A DNA stretch of 64,000 nucleotides. Source: Parachlorella kessleri (taxonomy: Eukaryota > Chlorophyta > Trebouxiophyceae > Chlorellales > Chlorellaceae). The position numbers and the translations under genes are program-made. Below the pieces are notes generated by a model that was not told the origin of the DNA, did not search any database, and saw only the letters and a list, made by a program, of their open reading frames with translations. The stretch spans positions 41,841 to 105,840 of the forward strand of contig BBXU01002282.1 in the NCBI GenBank assembly GCA_001598975.1. Direction: 5' to 3'. Shown here piece after piece: positions 1 to 13,241 of this stretch. Position 1 is the stretch's first letter. The number at the start of each line of letters is the position of its first letter.

Positions 1-3000
1 AGGATGAGGAAGCTGCAGGATTACCTGGTGATGACGAGGATGTGCGGCTTGTTGGACAGTCCGGCGAGGTACACGGCGCCTTCCTGCAAAGTTACAACTG
101 CTGTGGATGCCTGAAAGATATGATATCAAACCATCATCCTGGCATACGGTGGCCACCTGCGCAGTGTAACCGTCCTGGCCGCAAAGCCAATGTACTAACT
201 GGTGTGCAAAATGAATCGCAACCACTGTCCAACTTGCCTATATGTGCAGGTACAGCTGTGGAACAGTGACCTGACCCATTTGAGGGAGCATTGTGGCAAG
301 CACCCCTTTGTATCAAAAATGGTGGCTGGCAATGCCCAGCACTGCCCAAAGGTAGGCAGTAGGACCAGAGGGTGGGCGCTTTGGGCGGGAATAGTCACAT
401 CATGGGTGCAGCATGCTTTTAAAGTCAAGCTTGAGGATCAGGAATTACGGGTGCCAAAGCTGTGAATGCCTCCCTCCGAGCTTTGCGGGGAGGCCCCTGG
501 GAACCCTGCCTTGAGGAGGTGCACCCCAAAGGTCCATGTCACTTGCCGGAGACACCTTGTAATATAACTTGGTAGTCATCCGGCAGCCACTCACTCTCAC
601 CTAACCACTTTTATGCAGTGCTATTGCTTTGTATGCGACTGCCTTGCCAGCGAGTGCAGCCAGTGGGCCGCAGGGCCTCACAAGCTGCGCCACTGCCACG
701 CTCACAGCCGCGACAAGCGGTATGCTACCATGCGCAAGTACCGCCAGCAGAAGCGCGCCCATGACGACAAGGAGAATGAGGCTGTGAATCTGGGGCAAGC
801 TGAGCAGGCAGGACCTGGCCCAGCTGCTGCAGCGGCAGCAGCATCAACAGCAGCTTTGGCTGCTGCAAGTGAAGAGCCAGTGCCAATGGACGAGGCAGCA
901 GCGGCGGCAGCTGGTAGCAGCGCTGCTGCAGAGGCTGGAGCAGCAGCTGCCAAGCAAGAGCCAGCTGAATGGCCAGCATTTGCAGCAGCAGAGGCACAGG
1001 CACAGGCAGGAAGCGCCGCTGTGCCTGCAGTGCCTGCAATTGCAGCGGCCTTGGTCGAGTTGCCGCTACAGACGCCAGCGGCAGCACAAGCAGCTGGCCT
1101 AGCTCTGCTGGCTCCAGGTGAATCACGACCTGCTACGAGCTGGGCAGAGTCCAAGTTTGCACAGGCCGGGCCGTCCAATGCCGCAGCAGGCATTGCAGCT
1201 GACCTACCTGCAGCCGGAGATGGAGTCAGAGCCGGCTTGGTGGCAGGTGGGGTCATGGAAGGTCACGAGGGGGCAGTAGAGCAGCAGCAGCAGCGGGTTC
1301 AACAGAGTCCAGCTCGGTGGGGTAACTTGGTAGAGATGCCAGACCCGAGGACAGATCCCCAGCTGCTTCAGCTTGCAGAGTTTGACCTAGAGTGCAAGGT
1401 GGGTGTTGAGTGAGGACTGTTGGCCGGCTGGATAAGACTTGGGCGCCATGCTGAGGGCTGTTCGTAGCATATCATGCACAGTCCATTGTTGCTGCAAGCG
1501 TGGAGCACTCCATCACCCAGCATACAGCCTTTTGTTATCAAAAGCCATAGGTGTCATACAGACGCCCTACAACCAGCTGCACATCTATGGCCACTTCTCC
1601 TGCAACCCTTACGCTTCTCATATGTCTGTCAGCTGCTGTTGTCAGCTACAGGCAGCAGGAGGTAACACCATCGCTGGGTTGGCAGCGCGGCTGGTGCCTA
1701 ATGGCTTCCATGTCACCAGAAAGATGGACTTTGGAGACAGGTGGGAGCTTAGTTTGCAAGTATAGCGTGTCACTGAGTTTTGTCATCAACACCGGCCGGG
1801 CTTCCAATCACACGCTTCCACTTTCCAGAGGCGCTTCCCACAAACGTCTTTAGGATCGGTCGGCCCAGTTGACATGCTGATGATCAAGCAATACCCTTGC
1901 CGGCCACACAGTGCAGCCAATGCAAGACCCAAGTCCGCCATGCCCAGCAGCAGCTTGAAGTGCACGTAGCTACCCTGCCACACGCAGGCTTTGCTTGGGT
2001 AACTTGTTTGCCACCCACTGGGACGAGGAAGCAGACGACCAGGTGCCCTGCCATTTACAGCTCTGCCTAGAGAAACCCCTTCCGAAGCCCCCAGCTGAGC
2101 CGGGTTCAACAAGGGTCCGCCCAGTCACAATTGTGCACTACGACGGCAGGTGGGCCTGGGCAATATCATTGAGGCAGAGCATGTCGCACTCAGCTGGTCT
2201 TCCCAGACGAGTTTTCCTTACTTATCTAGGCTGTATTGGGAATGGAACCAGCATCCCTGCAGCTTATCGGCAACGCCAGTGCTAGGGAAAGCGGGCAGCG
2301 ATGCTTGATGTGCTTGCCTGCCTCAACAAATGATCACACAGGGGACAGTGCTGAAGCGTTCCCAGCGCAGGCAGGCACCCATGCGCTATGGTGTTACAGT
2401 CGACAAACGGGCTACCATAGAGGAGGTCATGGCAGCGGCTGCTCCCCTGGCTGGGCTGACGGAGGAGGAAGAGTTCCTGCCGCTCAATGTGGCAAGTACA
2501 GCGGAAGACGCACCGCTCAAGGTCATCCCACCTGGGACGCGGGTGAGTCAAGGTGACAGGCCGAGGATGCAGCTCTCCTCCAAACTGCCTTTCAACCGAA
2601 CTAGCCATGGATGCGCATGTTATTGCTGTCCACCCCAGTATGCTCCACCCCTCGCCGGACGGTAGCCAGTGATGCCATTAGCCCAACTCACCGGCAAGAG
2701 ACTCTAGCCATGCAGTAAACATTGCAACACACCACTAGAGCTTGCATGGATAAAGACTGTTCTGCAGGTCAGTGATACTGCGATTGGGACAGACCTGCTG
2801 AAGGTTCTGCTTTGGCGTCTCCCCAAGCTGGACCCCGCTTCTGGCGTGCGATGTGTGATTTATCACAAGAGCCGCACCTACAAGTAGGTGTCCTTGGCCA
2901 TGCTGTCATTGGTGGCATGAAGCGGTACTACGATCATTGTCTCCACTCCCTGACCTGCTGGAAGCATTACCAACAGTATACATCCAAATCAACAACTGAT

Positions 3001-6000
3001 CATTGGCCAGCAGCTCACCCTGCTTAGTGTATACAATGTGGGCATTGTTACCTTTGTCTGGATCAAATGTTGAGGTTAATCACGCCTGCAGGCGAGTACA
3101 CCCCCACAGCTTTCTTACCGAGGAAGTTGCGATTGGGGCAGGCTACCCAACAGTGATTCAGCTCCAGGCTTCGCATGCCTACAGCGAGGATGCTGCTGCT
3201 GAGAGAGCCGTGTTGGAAAGTTTGCTGTTGGCATTGGAGTCGCAACGCTGCGCCAATGTGGGACCAAGTGTAGCCGGTCCGGCTCTCCAGCCTGTCCAGG
3301 TGGGCGGTTGTGAAGAAACTACTCATGCGGATCACTTACTGTCTGACAGGGTGGTCAATCTATACCTCAAGGCACCCCCATGAGGAGCTTGGGGACCCAT
3401 CTGACATTTCCAAAAAGTAAGAGAAGAGAACTTGACTGCCTCAGCAATTTGTCAGGGAAATGGATAGAGCGGCCATTGCAGTGGAATACGACACCTGCCT
3501 TTTGCAGCACCAAGTGGCTTACAGCTGCAAGTGCACCTGCATACCTAACAGTGAAAGAGCTCAGCGCCGGTCTGCAGCCCTTGACCGGAAGGTTGTGTGA
3601 CTACATGGCGCGCAGGTTGACCAATTTCTGGCTTCGGGTGCAAAGCTGTATTGGGCCAAGGCGCACATGCTGAGTGACACGCTTGCCAACCCTGGACCAT
3701 GCTTTCTTTTCAACCAGGTCAGTACCGTGCCTGGCCGACCAGCGAAAGGATGGGCGAACAGAAAAGGTTATACATTGGGAAAGAGGCCTGACCTCGATTT
3801 GACCGAGCACAGACTACAGCTGTGCAGGAGAGAGGGCACCCTGATGCATGCAGTCTACTGCAGCCCTAAGGCCCAGGTGGTCATCACAGCGCAGCAATGC
3901 GCTACACTCGTACCCGGCTCTCTGGCACTACTCTGCACATCTTTGAGACAACACAATTGTGAAGGCCTACTTAAGTTCCAGCCCTAACTCTGCTAACAGT
4001 AACAGGACTGGAGTTCAACAAGCTGTATTTTCTCAGCGCCTTCCTTCCATCCTACTGCTGCTGAAGGGCCTCTAAAGGCCGCTTACCTCCACCACCACTG
4101 TGCAGGTAGGTATCCCTGTGCAGGGAGCGCAACCAGTGCCCAGCACTAGCGAGGGCGGTGGCCGTGGCTGGTCATCAGACTTGGAGGAGTCCGATGCACA
4201 CAATTCAAGCATGCAAGCTGCGTCGCTGAGTGCAGCAGGGGCTCTGACAGCAGGGGGTTCAGCTGGCGCGGCGGTTAGAGCGGGTGGTGCAGGAGGAGCA
4301 GCAGGGAGGGTAGGGCCAGCAGAGCAGGGCGCAGGCGCTAGCAACGGCGTTGCCGCACTTGGCGCAGGCACTCGCCTGGGCAGGGCTGCAAGCCCAGCAG
4401 CTGCAGACGCGAGGGATGCCAACGGAATGCTCTGCTTGCGCCTGGACTGGCCAGAAACGGAGCTGGACAAATTCTCGATGCAGCTCCCAGTGCACCCACA
4501 CATCCATGAAACAGCCAGGCCTGCAGCTTTACAGGGTAAGCCGTGCTTGTCTATTGTTGGGCGGTTCCTAGGATGCCTGTGCGTGTGCGTTGGTACCTAG
4601 GCTTCTGTTCCAGCAGTGTAGGCCTTTGCTTATCATCACTTGTTTCTACAGGCCATGCTCGCCATCATGAGTCCGTAGGCCTGACAAGTATGTCATGCTG
4701 TGGCGCTGTGGGTCTCACCTCAAGTTTATTTTTTTCTTATGCAGGCACCGAGCAGTACATTTCTAGGTTGCTGGCGTGGAGGAAAAAACGAAAGGAAATC
4801 ACTTACGATGCAATGGGGTGAGAGGGTAACCTTACCCTTGCCACCAGCCTCGGCTGCCAGTCACTGCTTCCGGCACATGTACGAGCCACAAGGCTGGGCT
4901 TCCCAGTTTAACTTAGGTAGCGAAGCCAAATATGGGCATCCCTAGCGTTTGAAGTCTTGCCCTTGGCATGGTCGCAGAGTGGTGAGGGAGCTTATTCGCG
5001 CGGGAAGGCTGAGCCCAGACGACGCATCATCAGAGGCTGCTGTCATTAGGGTTTGTGCGAAGCTACAGCCAGATGCGGCCCCAGACGGTGACCCCACTGT
5101 GGGGCGCCTCCATGTTTCTGTGAGTCAATGTGCTGCTGCATTCTGTACAAGACGCAGAGTGCGCCTGTTCACCATCTGCCAGGGCAATGAGGTGGCTGCT
5201 AGGTGGCATTTATTTCACACGCTGACTGATGATACAAAAGCGCAGTTTGAATGCCGAGGTACCTCCGTATTCCCATTTAGGATACCAACCTCCCAATGCT
5301 GCTATTGTTCCCTTGGCAGGTGTTCGTGTGCCGCTCTGAGAACACGTCTGCAGCAGCAAGCGCCTTGCGAGCCTTCTTCCAGCGTTCTGAAGAGGTCATC
5401 CCGGGCGATGTCTGCCTGCCAATCCCTAAAATCATGAAGGTGCGGCCTGCTGCAGCTGCACATGGCATTGGGTCTCTCATTGCAGCTGGTGAGGGATAAG
5501 ACCTCATCCGTGACACCTGGGCTGTGACCACGAGGAGCTAGGTTAAAGCTTGCTGCTGCCACCCTCCACGTGTCAAGGCAGCACCTGGATGGCAACGCCT
5601 TTTCATGTGGAGCCCAGTTTCAAGGTGACTGATATATAGGGCTATGGAGCAACCTGAGCTGCACCTGCCTGCTGCAGCGTACCTTGCAAATGAACCAAGC
5701 CATGCGGGCAGTGCAGGAGGCGCTGAACGACTTTCGCTACGCGCGGTATGACATCAAGGTAGGCGAATGTAACCTGGCATCCCCTGTATTTGCTCTGACC
5801 CTTGCTGCCAGCAGTGCTTGCTCAGCAGCAGGCAAGGACTGACACGCGCACCTCTCGCTTGCCCCAGCAGTCCCGCGTGCTCCGCTGTTGTTCCCACCTG
5901 CCTCCGCCAACCCCGCTCGCTGCGGGCTGTCTATAGGCGTGTGGGGGGCCTGGGTGCAGCGAAGACCTTGCTAGCACGTCCACCACTGCATCCCTCGAAG

Positions 6001-9000
6001 AGCCATGAAGTCGCCTTTCCTAACGCCCACTTGCTTCAGGGCTTTTTAGAGGCCATGGAGCGAGGCCCCATGCCGGCAGCTCCCCAGCCCCAGGGGCTGA
6101 CAGTGGCCATGCGACCCCATCAGCTGCAGTCGCTGCAGTTCATGCTGAGCCAGGAGAGAAGCGACGGCGGCTTCAGGGACTTCGTTTGGGTGGAGGTGGG
6201 TGTTTCTGTGGTTCTGGGATGTGTGCAGGGCGGGGTTGAGAGGGGGCACACTGGCACCTGCAGCACAGCCTGGCGGGTGGGCTCTGCTGTACGGTGTTAA
6301 TGATGTGCAGTGTTGTTGGCTATGCAGGGTTGGGTAGGCAGTGCTTTTGAAGATGTCATGCCTGAAGCTGCACTGTATGCTCGGCAAGCTTGGTATGGGA
6401 GCTTGAGCAGACAGGCAGCATCACACCTAGCCTATAGGTGCAGAACAGGGCTCCCTGTTTTGACGCTGCAGATGACTGGGCCTCGCGGAGAGAAGTGGTG
6501 GTACAGCCCGCTGACCAAGTGTGCTTCACTGGCAGTGCCACCCATGGTTCGGGGCGGCTTCCTCTGCGAGGAGATGGGGCTGGGAAAGGTGGGTGTACTC
6601 TTGCTGAACTTGGTGCACTGTGTATCTTACTTAATAACTACTCGACAAGCACCTACTTGTAAGAACCAGTTGACACGTCTTAGACTTGATCTAGTGGGCT
6701 GAGCTTGGGGCAGCCGCTTTAGCTTGGATGTGCTCACCTGCTGCAAATAACTTCAGCCAGATCGTTGCCCAGTTCTGTAAAGTTGCTTGGGTGCAAGCTC
6801 TCCTGGCTCTGCTGGGCTTGCTGTGCAACCCAATGCTTGTGTTCTCGCTCCCAACCTCTTGAGCATGCGGCGATGTGACGCATTGCGCTCACACCAAATG
6901 CAGACTGTCGAGGTGCTAGGGCTGGTGCTGTCCAACCCGGCACCACCTCTGCCTGCTGGGGAGAACCTGAAGGATGCCAATGGCCTCATCAAGTCCAGGT
7001 AGGATGCACAGACAGGTTTGACGTAGATATACTGCTTTGGTGGTGTCTTTTGGCTTCACACATTTGGGTATGCATAAACGCAAATGATAATGCCTTCATA
7101 AAGAGCATTGTGCTTGCTCCCACAGCGGAGGGTTACTGCCGTCAAAGCGAAGCAAGACCGCCAAGGTGACTGATAAGAGTGTAATGCGTCAGCACCACAC
7201 GTGCAGCAAGGGACTGCATCAATCCATCACACACTAACAAGGCCATTTGTGCTGTTGTTGTAGGGCTACCCTGGTTGTGTGCCCCGTGACCCTCGTGGGC
7301 CAGTGGGAGGCAGAAGTGAAGAGCAAGGCTGGCGAAAGCCTGAGAACATATGTCTACTACGGCCAGACCAGGCTTAAGGATCCTGTGAAGTGAGTAAGCC
7401 TTTGTCGCGCAACTACCACACGGCATGCTGCAGTTTGGGTGATGCAAGTCCTCGGTCATGTCACACCTGGCAGCTTGCTGACGTGGCAGGCAGGAAGCTT
7501 GGCTAGAAACAAGTCTGGCCCTGTCCTGTTTGGCAACAACAACAACAACAATAACAACAACAATTGGTCAGGAGGCACCTGGCCAGACCTCGGCTCTTGT
7601 ACCAGGGTTGTCAACAACAAGTCGATGTGCACGGTTGTGTGACCTACGGCTAAGCCACACACGAAATCGCGCGGAGCCGACCACTGTCATATGCTTGCAG
7701 GCTGTCCCAGTATGACCTGGTCATTACTAGTTACAACACCCTGGCGGCGGACTTTCAGCTAAAGGCAGAGAAGAAAGAGAATGGCAAGGGCAAGCAAAAG
7801 CAGCCCCTGCCGTTGGTCAACTGCCCTGGAGACAACCTGTTCCCACCCCTGGGGACCATCAAGTGGCACAGGTGCGTGGTAACATCTAACGCTGGGGTTG
7901 TTATGCTGCTGTCTCCAAGGTGCATGGGACATGGGAGCTTTGAGATACTTAACAACCAGTTTGCACTGCCTAGTTTCGTCAGGTTATTGCGGAGGAGAGT
8001 GCCCTTGTGGGGCAGAGGTGCCCTAGTGCAACTGGGTAGGTCCATAGCTTTTGAAAAAGCAAGGCAGCATCGCCTGCCCTGGTAGGAAATCCCAAGTCCC
8101 AACTACACCTGCGCTGGTTGGCACAACCGTGACGTATGCCGTTGGCAAGCTAGGCCCCTAGCCCTGGCACCTTCCCACATGCCCACGTGCTGCAGGGTAG
8201 TGCTGGATGAGTCGCACGTAGTCAAGGACTTGCAAACCGTGCAGACCAGGGCATGTGCAGGGCTGCAAGCGGAGCACAGGTGGGTAACCAAGCAAGCTTA
8301 TGATTGCAGTTACAACTCCCATCCTGGGGACCCACCACCAATGACACACGCCACCGAGAGCTTGTGGTCGCTGTCCTGAGGCGGCAGGTGGCCTGGCTGG
8401 GTCATCCCATGTGCCAGTTTTGGTCAGGGAAACAGTTCCAGGCTGCGTACAGAAAGATTGTACATCTTTCTGTACCAGCAACTAGACAGCCCTGGGCTGG
8501 GCTCACTTGAGGTGGCACATGCGTCACTCCTTTGCATGCAGGTGGCTGGCTACGGGCACGCCCATCAACAGCAGCATGTACGACCTGCTGGGCCAGCTGG
8601 TAGTGCTGGGCCTGCTGCCCTTTGGCAAGCCAGCCTACTTCAAGGAGGCGCTGCGGTACTCCGAGCCCACCACGTAAGCCACAGCAGTGCACGGCAGCCA
8701 ATCATGCATGTGCAAGGGAGGACATAGTGGGGAAGGCTTTGCATGGCACAGCTTTCAGATGTTGGTTAGGCGGAAAACTGATCGCCACTGCATGGTTTTG
8801 GCGGCTGTCCGGTGCTCTGTTGCCTGACGAGGCACCCACGAGTGTAGTACCTCAGGAAGATCTTGCTGGCTACTTCAAATGGTGCTTGCAGGATGTCCAA
8901 TGCTGGGTTGATGTATGTCCTGGACAAGTGCATGGTGCGGCACAGCAAGAAGCAGGTGCTGGATGGGCAGGCGGTGCTGCAGCTGCCACCGCTCTTCAAG

Positions 9001-12000
9001 GAGGACGTACCAGGTGCATGTGGCTCGCCAATGTAGGGCCGCTGGTACAAAAGATGTCCTTTTAGGAATGTGGAGGAATGTCAAGGATACCTAGTAATTT
9101 GGCCAGACATTCCACTGGCAGTATGGCCTTGGGCTTTGCCATGCAGAGAGTACAGGAGCAAGGTACTTTGCCAAGGTGGACCTAGTCAAAGGACTTCCTG
9201 CATACTAGTGAAGATGTGGTCCTGGCTCCAGCAGGGTCAAGGTTGCTCCTGTGCTGAGTGCCACTGACAGCGCTGGTGGTCCGCGTTGTTGCTGCCTGCA
9301 GTGTTGCTGACCGCCGAGGAGCAGGCCATGTACCGCCAGGCACATGCCAAGGCCAAGGCCGGGTACACCTACTATGCAGGGGGCGGAGCCTTGAGCCTCT
9401 GCAGAAATTTCCTGGCGGTACGTGGCGTCACATCTCCCTCTTATTTTTGCCTGTGTTATCGTACTGCTGGCCACGTGTGAGCCGCCAAAGTACTGGTTTA
9501 TGGCTGTGGCGCTGCCAGAGGAAATACCAACCCCACGTGAAGCATACCTTGGGCTCATAGTGCCACTTTTGTCTTGTCAGACTACCATATATTCAAGACC
9601 TGGCAACAACTAGTTTCATCAGTAAACCGTGTTTGAAATTACTGTCTCGGCTGCAGATCATGGCACTATTGCAACCAATGCGGCGCATCTGCAGCGGGGG
9701 AAAGCTCCAACCCAAGGTGCGAGGCAATGACCCCTGGCTTGGGTCGCCTGTTGGGCATCATGTGATAAGTGTGGGAAGCCCTTCCTTATCGCCAACGCTG
9801 GGCTGACAGGCGCAAACTGCAGCATGCCCTGCTGCAGTTTGCCCGATTGGGGTTTATCTGCACCAGCGCTTGCAGTGACATTTTTTTATTTGAAACCTGG
9901 GTTGCAGTGACATTAGACAAACTAAACTCTGGGTTGTGCAGTCCAACAACCTCACCGATGTGTCAGTTGTTGACTGCCTGAGGGCAGGAACGATCTGCTT
10001 CTGCCACTGTAGAACCTGGAAGGCGAGAGCCATCCACGTCTCTTGAAGCCAGTATGTGCCTTCGGGGGCGATGGGCCTCCCTCCATGTGACCCCTGCCCT
10101 CTTCCACTGCAGGACCTGGAGATCAAGGACCCTCTCAGTGACGATGACGAGCCGGGTGGGGAGGGGCGCCCTGTGGCACCTGCAGGCAAGGTCTTCTGCC
10201 GAGTTCCGCCCACACTTACAGTGATCTCCAGCTCTTACCTGTCACTGCTGCTGGTGTCCTCACTGCAGGACCAGCTAGCAGGGTAGGATGCTACATGTGC
10301 TGCTTCCAATGATTGTTTTGCTGGGTGTAGGTGAGAAGTGCACCATCTGCATGGACAGCTTTGAGGCTCCGACGGTCACACCCTGTGGCCATTGGTTCTG
10401 CAGGTGGGCTTGCCAATGCTGCGCATTGCCTGTGCCATGTTAAATGAGTAGGGTGCGCTGGTTGGACTGTGCAAGCAAGGTCGGGAAAGACAGGGCCTGC
10501 TTTTCTGTCAGTGCGCCTGTGCTGGTGTCTGTCCCCTCTATCAGAATGATTTGGTAGGGAGCTTCTTAGCGCTGCAGCTGCCCAGGCACGACATGATTTG
10601 TTTTGACAAATCTAGTAACTGTTGGTTGTGGTGCGTGGACCTTGCAGCGAGTGCATAACCGGGGCCCTTGAGAACAACCCCCGCTGCCCGCTGTGCCGTA
10701 CCGAGCTGCACGAGATCCTGCTGAGAGCCGGCAGGGCTGCGCCAGCAGCGGCAGCAGGAGAGGGAGTGGTTGCTGGGGTGGCTGACTCCAAACTGCAAGC
10801 GCTGCTGCAAGAGGTCTGTGGTGACTGACTGGATGGGTGTAGGCGCTGCATGAGTCGTGCGTTGGGTGCCACCTGCTAGCGCCCTGAGCCTCACCAATGC
10901 GCGGCGTCCAAGATCAGCGCGTGGCTTCATGGGCATGCTGCTATTGAGTACGGCATCATGCAAGCCAGGCTGTGAATACATCTCATCCTACTCCTTCAGC
11001 TGCCTGCAGCTGCGGGCCATGAGGCTGGCTGACCCCACAGCCAAGGCACTCGTCTTCTCGCAGTTTTCCAGGTGGGTTTTGTGCGCAATATCGGCCTCTG
11101 GGTTCTATGGCGGTCTGTGCTGAGCATAGCATACCCGGGACCCCCTTGGACAGCTGTCACTGTTCTTGTCCATTGCCACCACCGCCATGCATGAGCTGGA
11201 TCAAGCATGGGTTGTATCTGGATCCTTGTAGTAGCATACCTATGGCCCATATTGTGTATATCACCACTCAACGCCGTTTTTGTGCAGCACCATCGAGTGG
11301 CTGAAGGTGCGGCTGACACAGGAGGGGTGGGGCTTCCGCTTCATCAGCGGCGGCATGCCAGCAGGCCAGCGTGCCAAGGTAGGCATGGGGCGGGCAAGGC
11401 TCACATTGTGTATCTTTTGTTGTCCGTGACAAAGGGACCACGGAGCACCGTGGGAGGGTCTCTCGCTTACGCTGTCAGCCCCACACATCATTCATTGCTT
11501 CAGAGACAGGAGGGCCGTGGCATGACCCGGCGCGACGCCGCTCTGGTGCAGTCATCTGCCACCCTGACCCCCAGTTGTATCGCCGTCGTTGCAGGCTATA
11601 CGTGCCTTCCAGGAGGACCCGCCCACCACTGTGTTCCTGCTCAGCATGCGCAGCGGCAGCGTGGGCATCAACCTCACAGCTGCCAGCCACGTGTTCATAC
11701 TGGACCCCGCGCTGAACCCAGCGCTGGAGGTGGGACTGCGGCCATTTTCTTCATCTGAGCTTTCTTAGGCAGGCCCATTTTGTCTGCACAGGCTTTTGGT
11801 GATGCGGCTGCACGATGCGTAAGGCAGTACTGCCTCGACTGCTTTTGAACAACCGAGGCATAACAAGGCAGCAGAGTGGGGCGGTGCATACTACTGGCTA
11901 CACAGTAATCAGAGGTGATGGCCAGTGATATGGCAGGAAGATCCGCTAAGTGGTTCGCACTTGCCAATGTCCTTTGCGAAGCTTCTGGGTTTTCTGTGAT

Positions 12001-13132
12001 GCAGGCTCAGGCCATTGGGCGGAGCTGGCGCATGGGCCAGCAGCGATCTGTGGTGGTCAAGCGCTTGTTTGTCAAGGTGAGCTGGGACCGTCACCTTCAC
12101 TCAGAAATTAGGAGGATTGCGCTACCTGTGCCTGTTGTGCAAGGGCACTCATGCAATGATGTTGCAAGGCTGGTTGCCAGGGGTTGCAAGAGGCCAGCAA
12201 CGTTTTGCAGACACCTGCATTCCTGTTATCCATCAATCCGGCTGCTGTCCTGTGCTGGTTGGGTCAACATCTGTTGCATCCGCATGTGCATGTATGCCCT
12301 CACATTTGGGGTCATCAATGACTCCAGCATTCACCAGAGTCCTTGCCTGAGGGCCTCTGGCCCTTCCGTAATTGGTATTGAGCGCTCCCACCCTCTGCAC
12401 CGCTGAAGGGTTCTGTGGAGGAGGCCGTGATTGAGGTGGCCCAGCAGCGCCAGGAGGCGAATGGGGGAGCCAACACCGAGGACGATGATATGCACGTCAA
12501 GTACAAGATCCAGGTAACAACAGCCCAAGGAGACGGAAAACACTAAATGATGGCAGTTTGTTCAGTACTAGGTGTTCCTTATGCTCTTTCAACCCCCTCC
12601 CATGCATTTGCACTTGTTACGTGTCAACTGTTGCCTCTTCCTCTACACACTCCCCATGCAGAGCGTGGCAGGCAGCATCAGCATGGACAGGCAGGAGCTG
12701 AGGGCATCTGAATTAGAGACCCTGTTCCGGGTGAGTGAGCGCTCCCAGGATTAGAAGTGCCTGCACACTAGGGTTGCTGCCAGCGTGGGGTTGAAAGTCC
12801 CAGCTGCTGTGCGGGACATCCTCTTGCAACCGCCATTGCCCTTATGAGGAATAGAGCTTCAGATGATAAAACAGCCTTTGTGTTGCTGCCTACCAGGACC
12901 CCGACTTCCCGCCGCCAAGGGTACCCGATCCACCACCAGCGCGGGGGATGCTTGGGCCCCCAGGAGCCAATGCTGGGCCAGCGGGAGCGGCGGCAACAGC
13001 CAACCCCTTTGGCCATGCCCTGCTACCAGCAGGAGACGTGGCCCCGGCAGTGAGACATGCCCATGTCTCTGGGCACCGCCGGCCGATGGGAGGGAGGGTC
13101 GCTGCTTTGCGCAGGCCTGACCAGCAGGCCGT

Positions 13133-13164
<32 letters not shown>

Positions 13165-13241
13165 GACAGCAAGCTCAGACGCCGCAGGTACAAAGACACC
13201 AAGAACAGGCAGCATTAGACCGCAGGGCGCTCTCAGGATAA
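1..13241 (+). CDS. SNF2-family ATPase with inserted RING finger (Rad5/Rad16/HLTF-like), 5' end outside window
   Basis: Predicted nuclear DNA translocase and E3 ubiquitin ligase. In order: an acidic exon at the window edge (1-68); a Cys/His-rich domain (250-351 joined to 619 onward, with THLREHC...HPF and CYCFVCD); Ala-rich spacer to 1398; several poorly resolved exons to 5758; then the ATPase. Visible helicase motifs: I, GGFLCEEMGLGK (6472-6588) continuing TVEVLGL (6904); II, VVLDESH (8196-8279); III, LATGTPINSS (8542); V, GSVGINLTAASH (11595-11729); VI, QAIGRSWRMGQQ (12005-12076). Between lobes lies a C3HC4 RING, CTICMDSF...CGHWFC...CPLC (10331-10403 and 10648-10813), which defines the Rad5/HLTF class. 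The end is a Pro-rich stretch and a poly-Gln run, then TAA at 13239-13241. All ATPase motifs look intact. Known Rad5-type proteins act in DNA-damage tolerance; that role here is inferred. Exons between 1400 and 4100 are uncertain. One junction (7165 to 7263) is off by one base at a GGG run. Confidence 0.85.
7534..7564. repeat. AAC trinucleotide microsatellite in an intron
   Basis: About ten CAA/AAC units, interrupted once by AAT, lie inside an intron of the SNF2/RING gene between the coding exons ending at 7389 and starting at 7701. It is not translated in the gene model. Confidence 0.85.
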
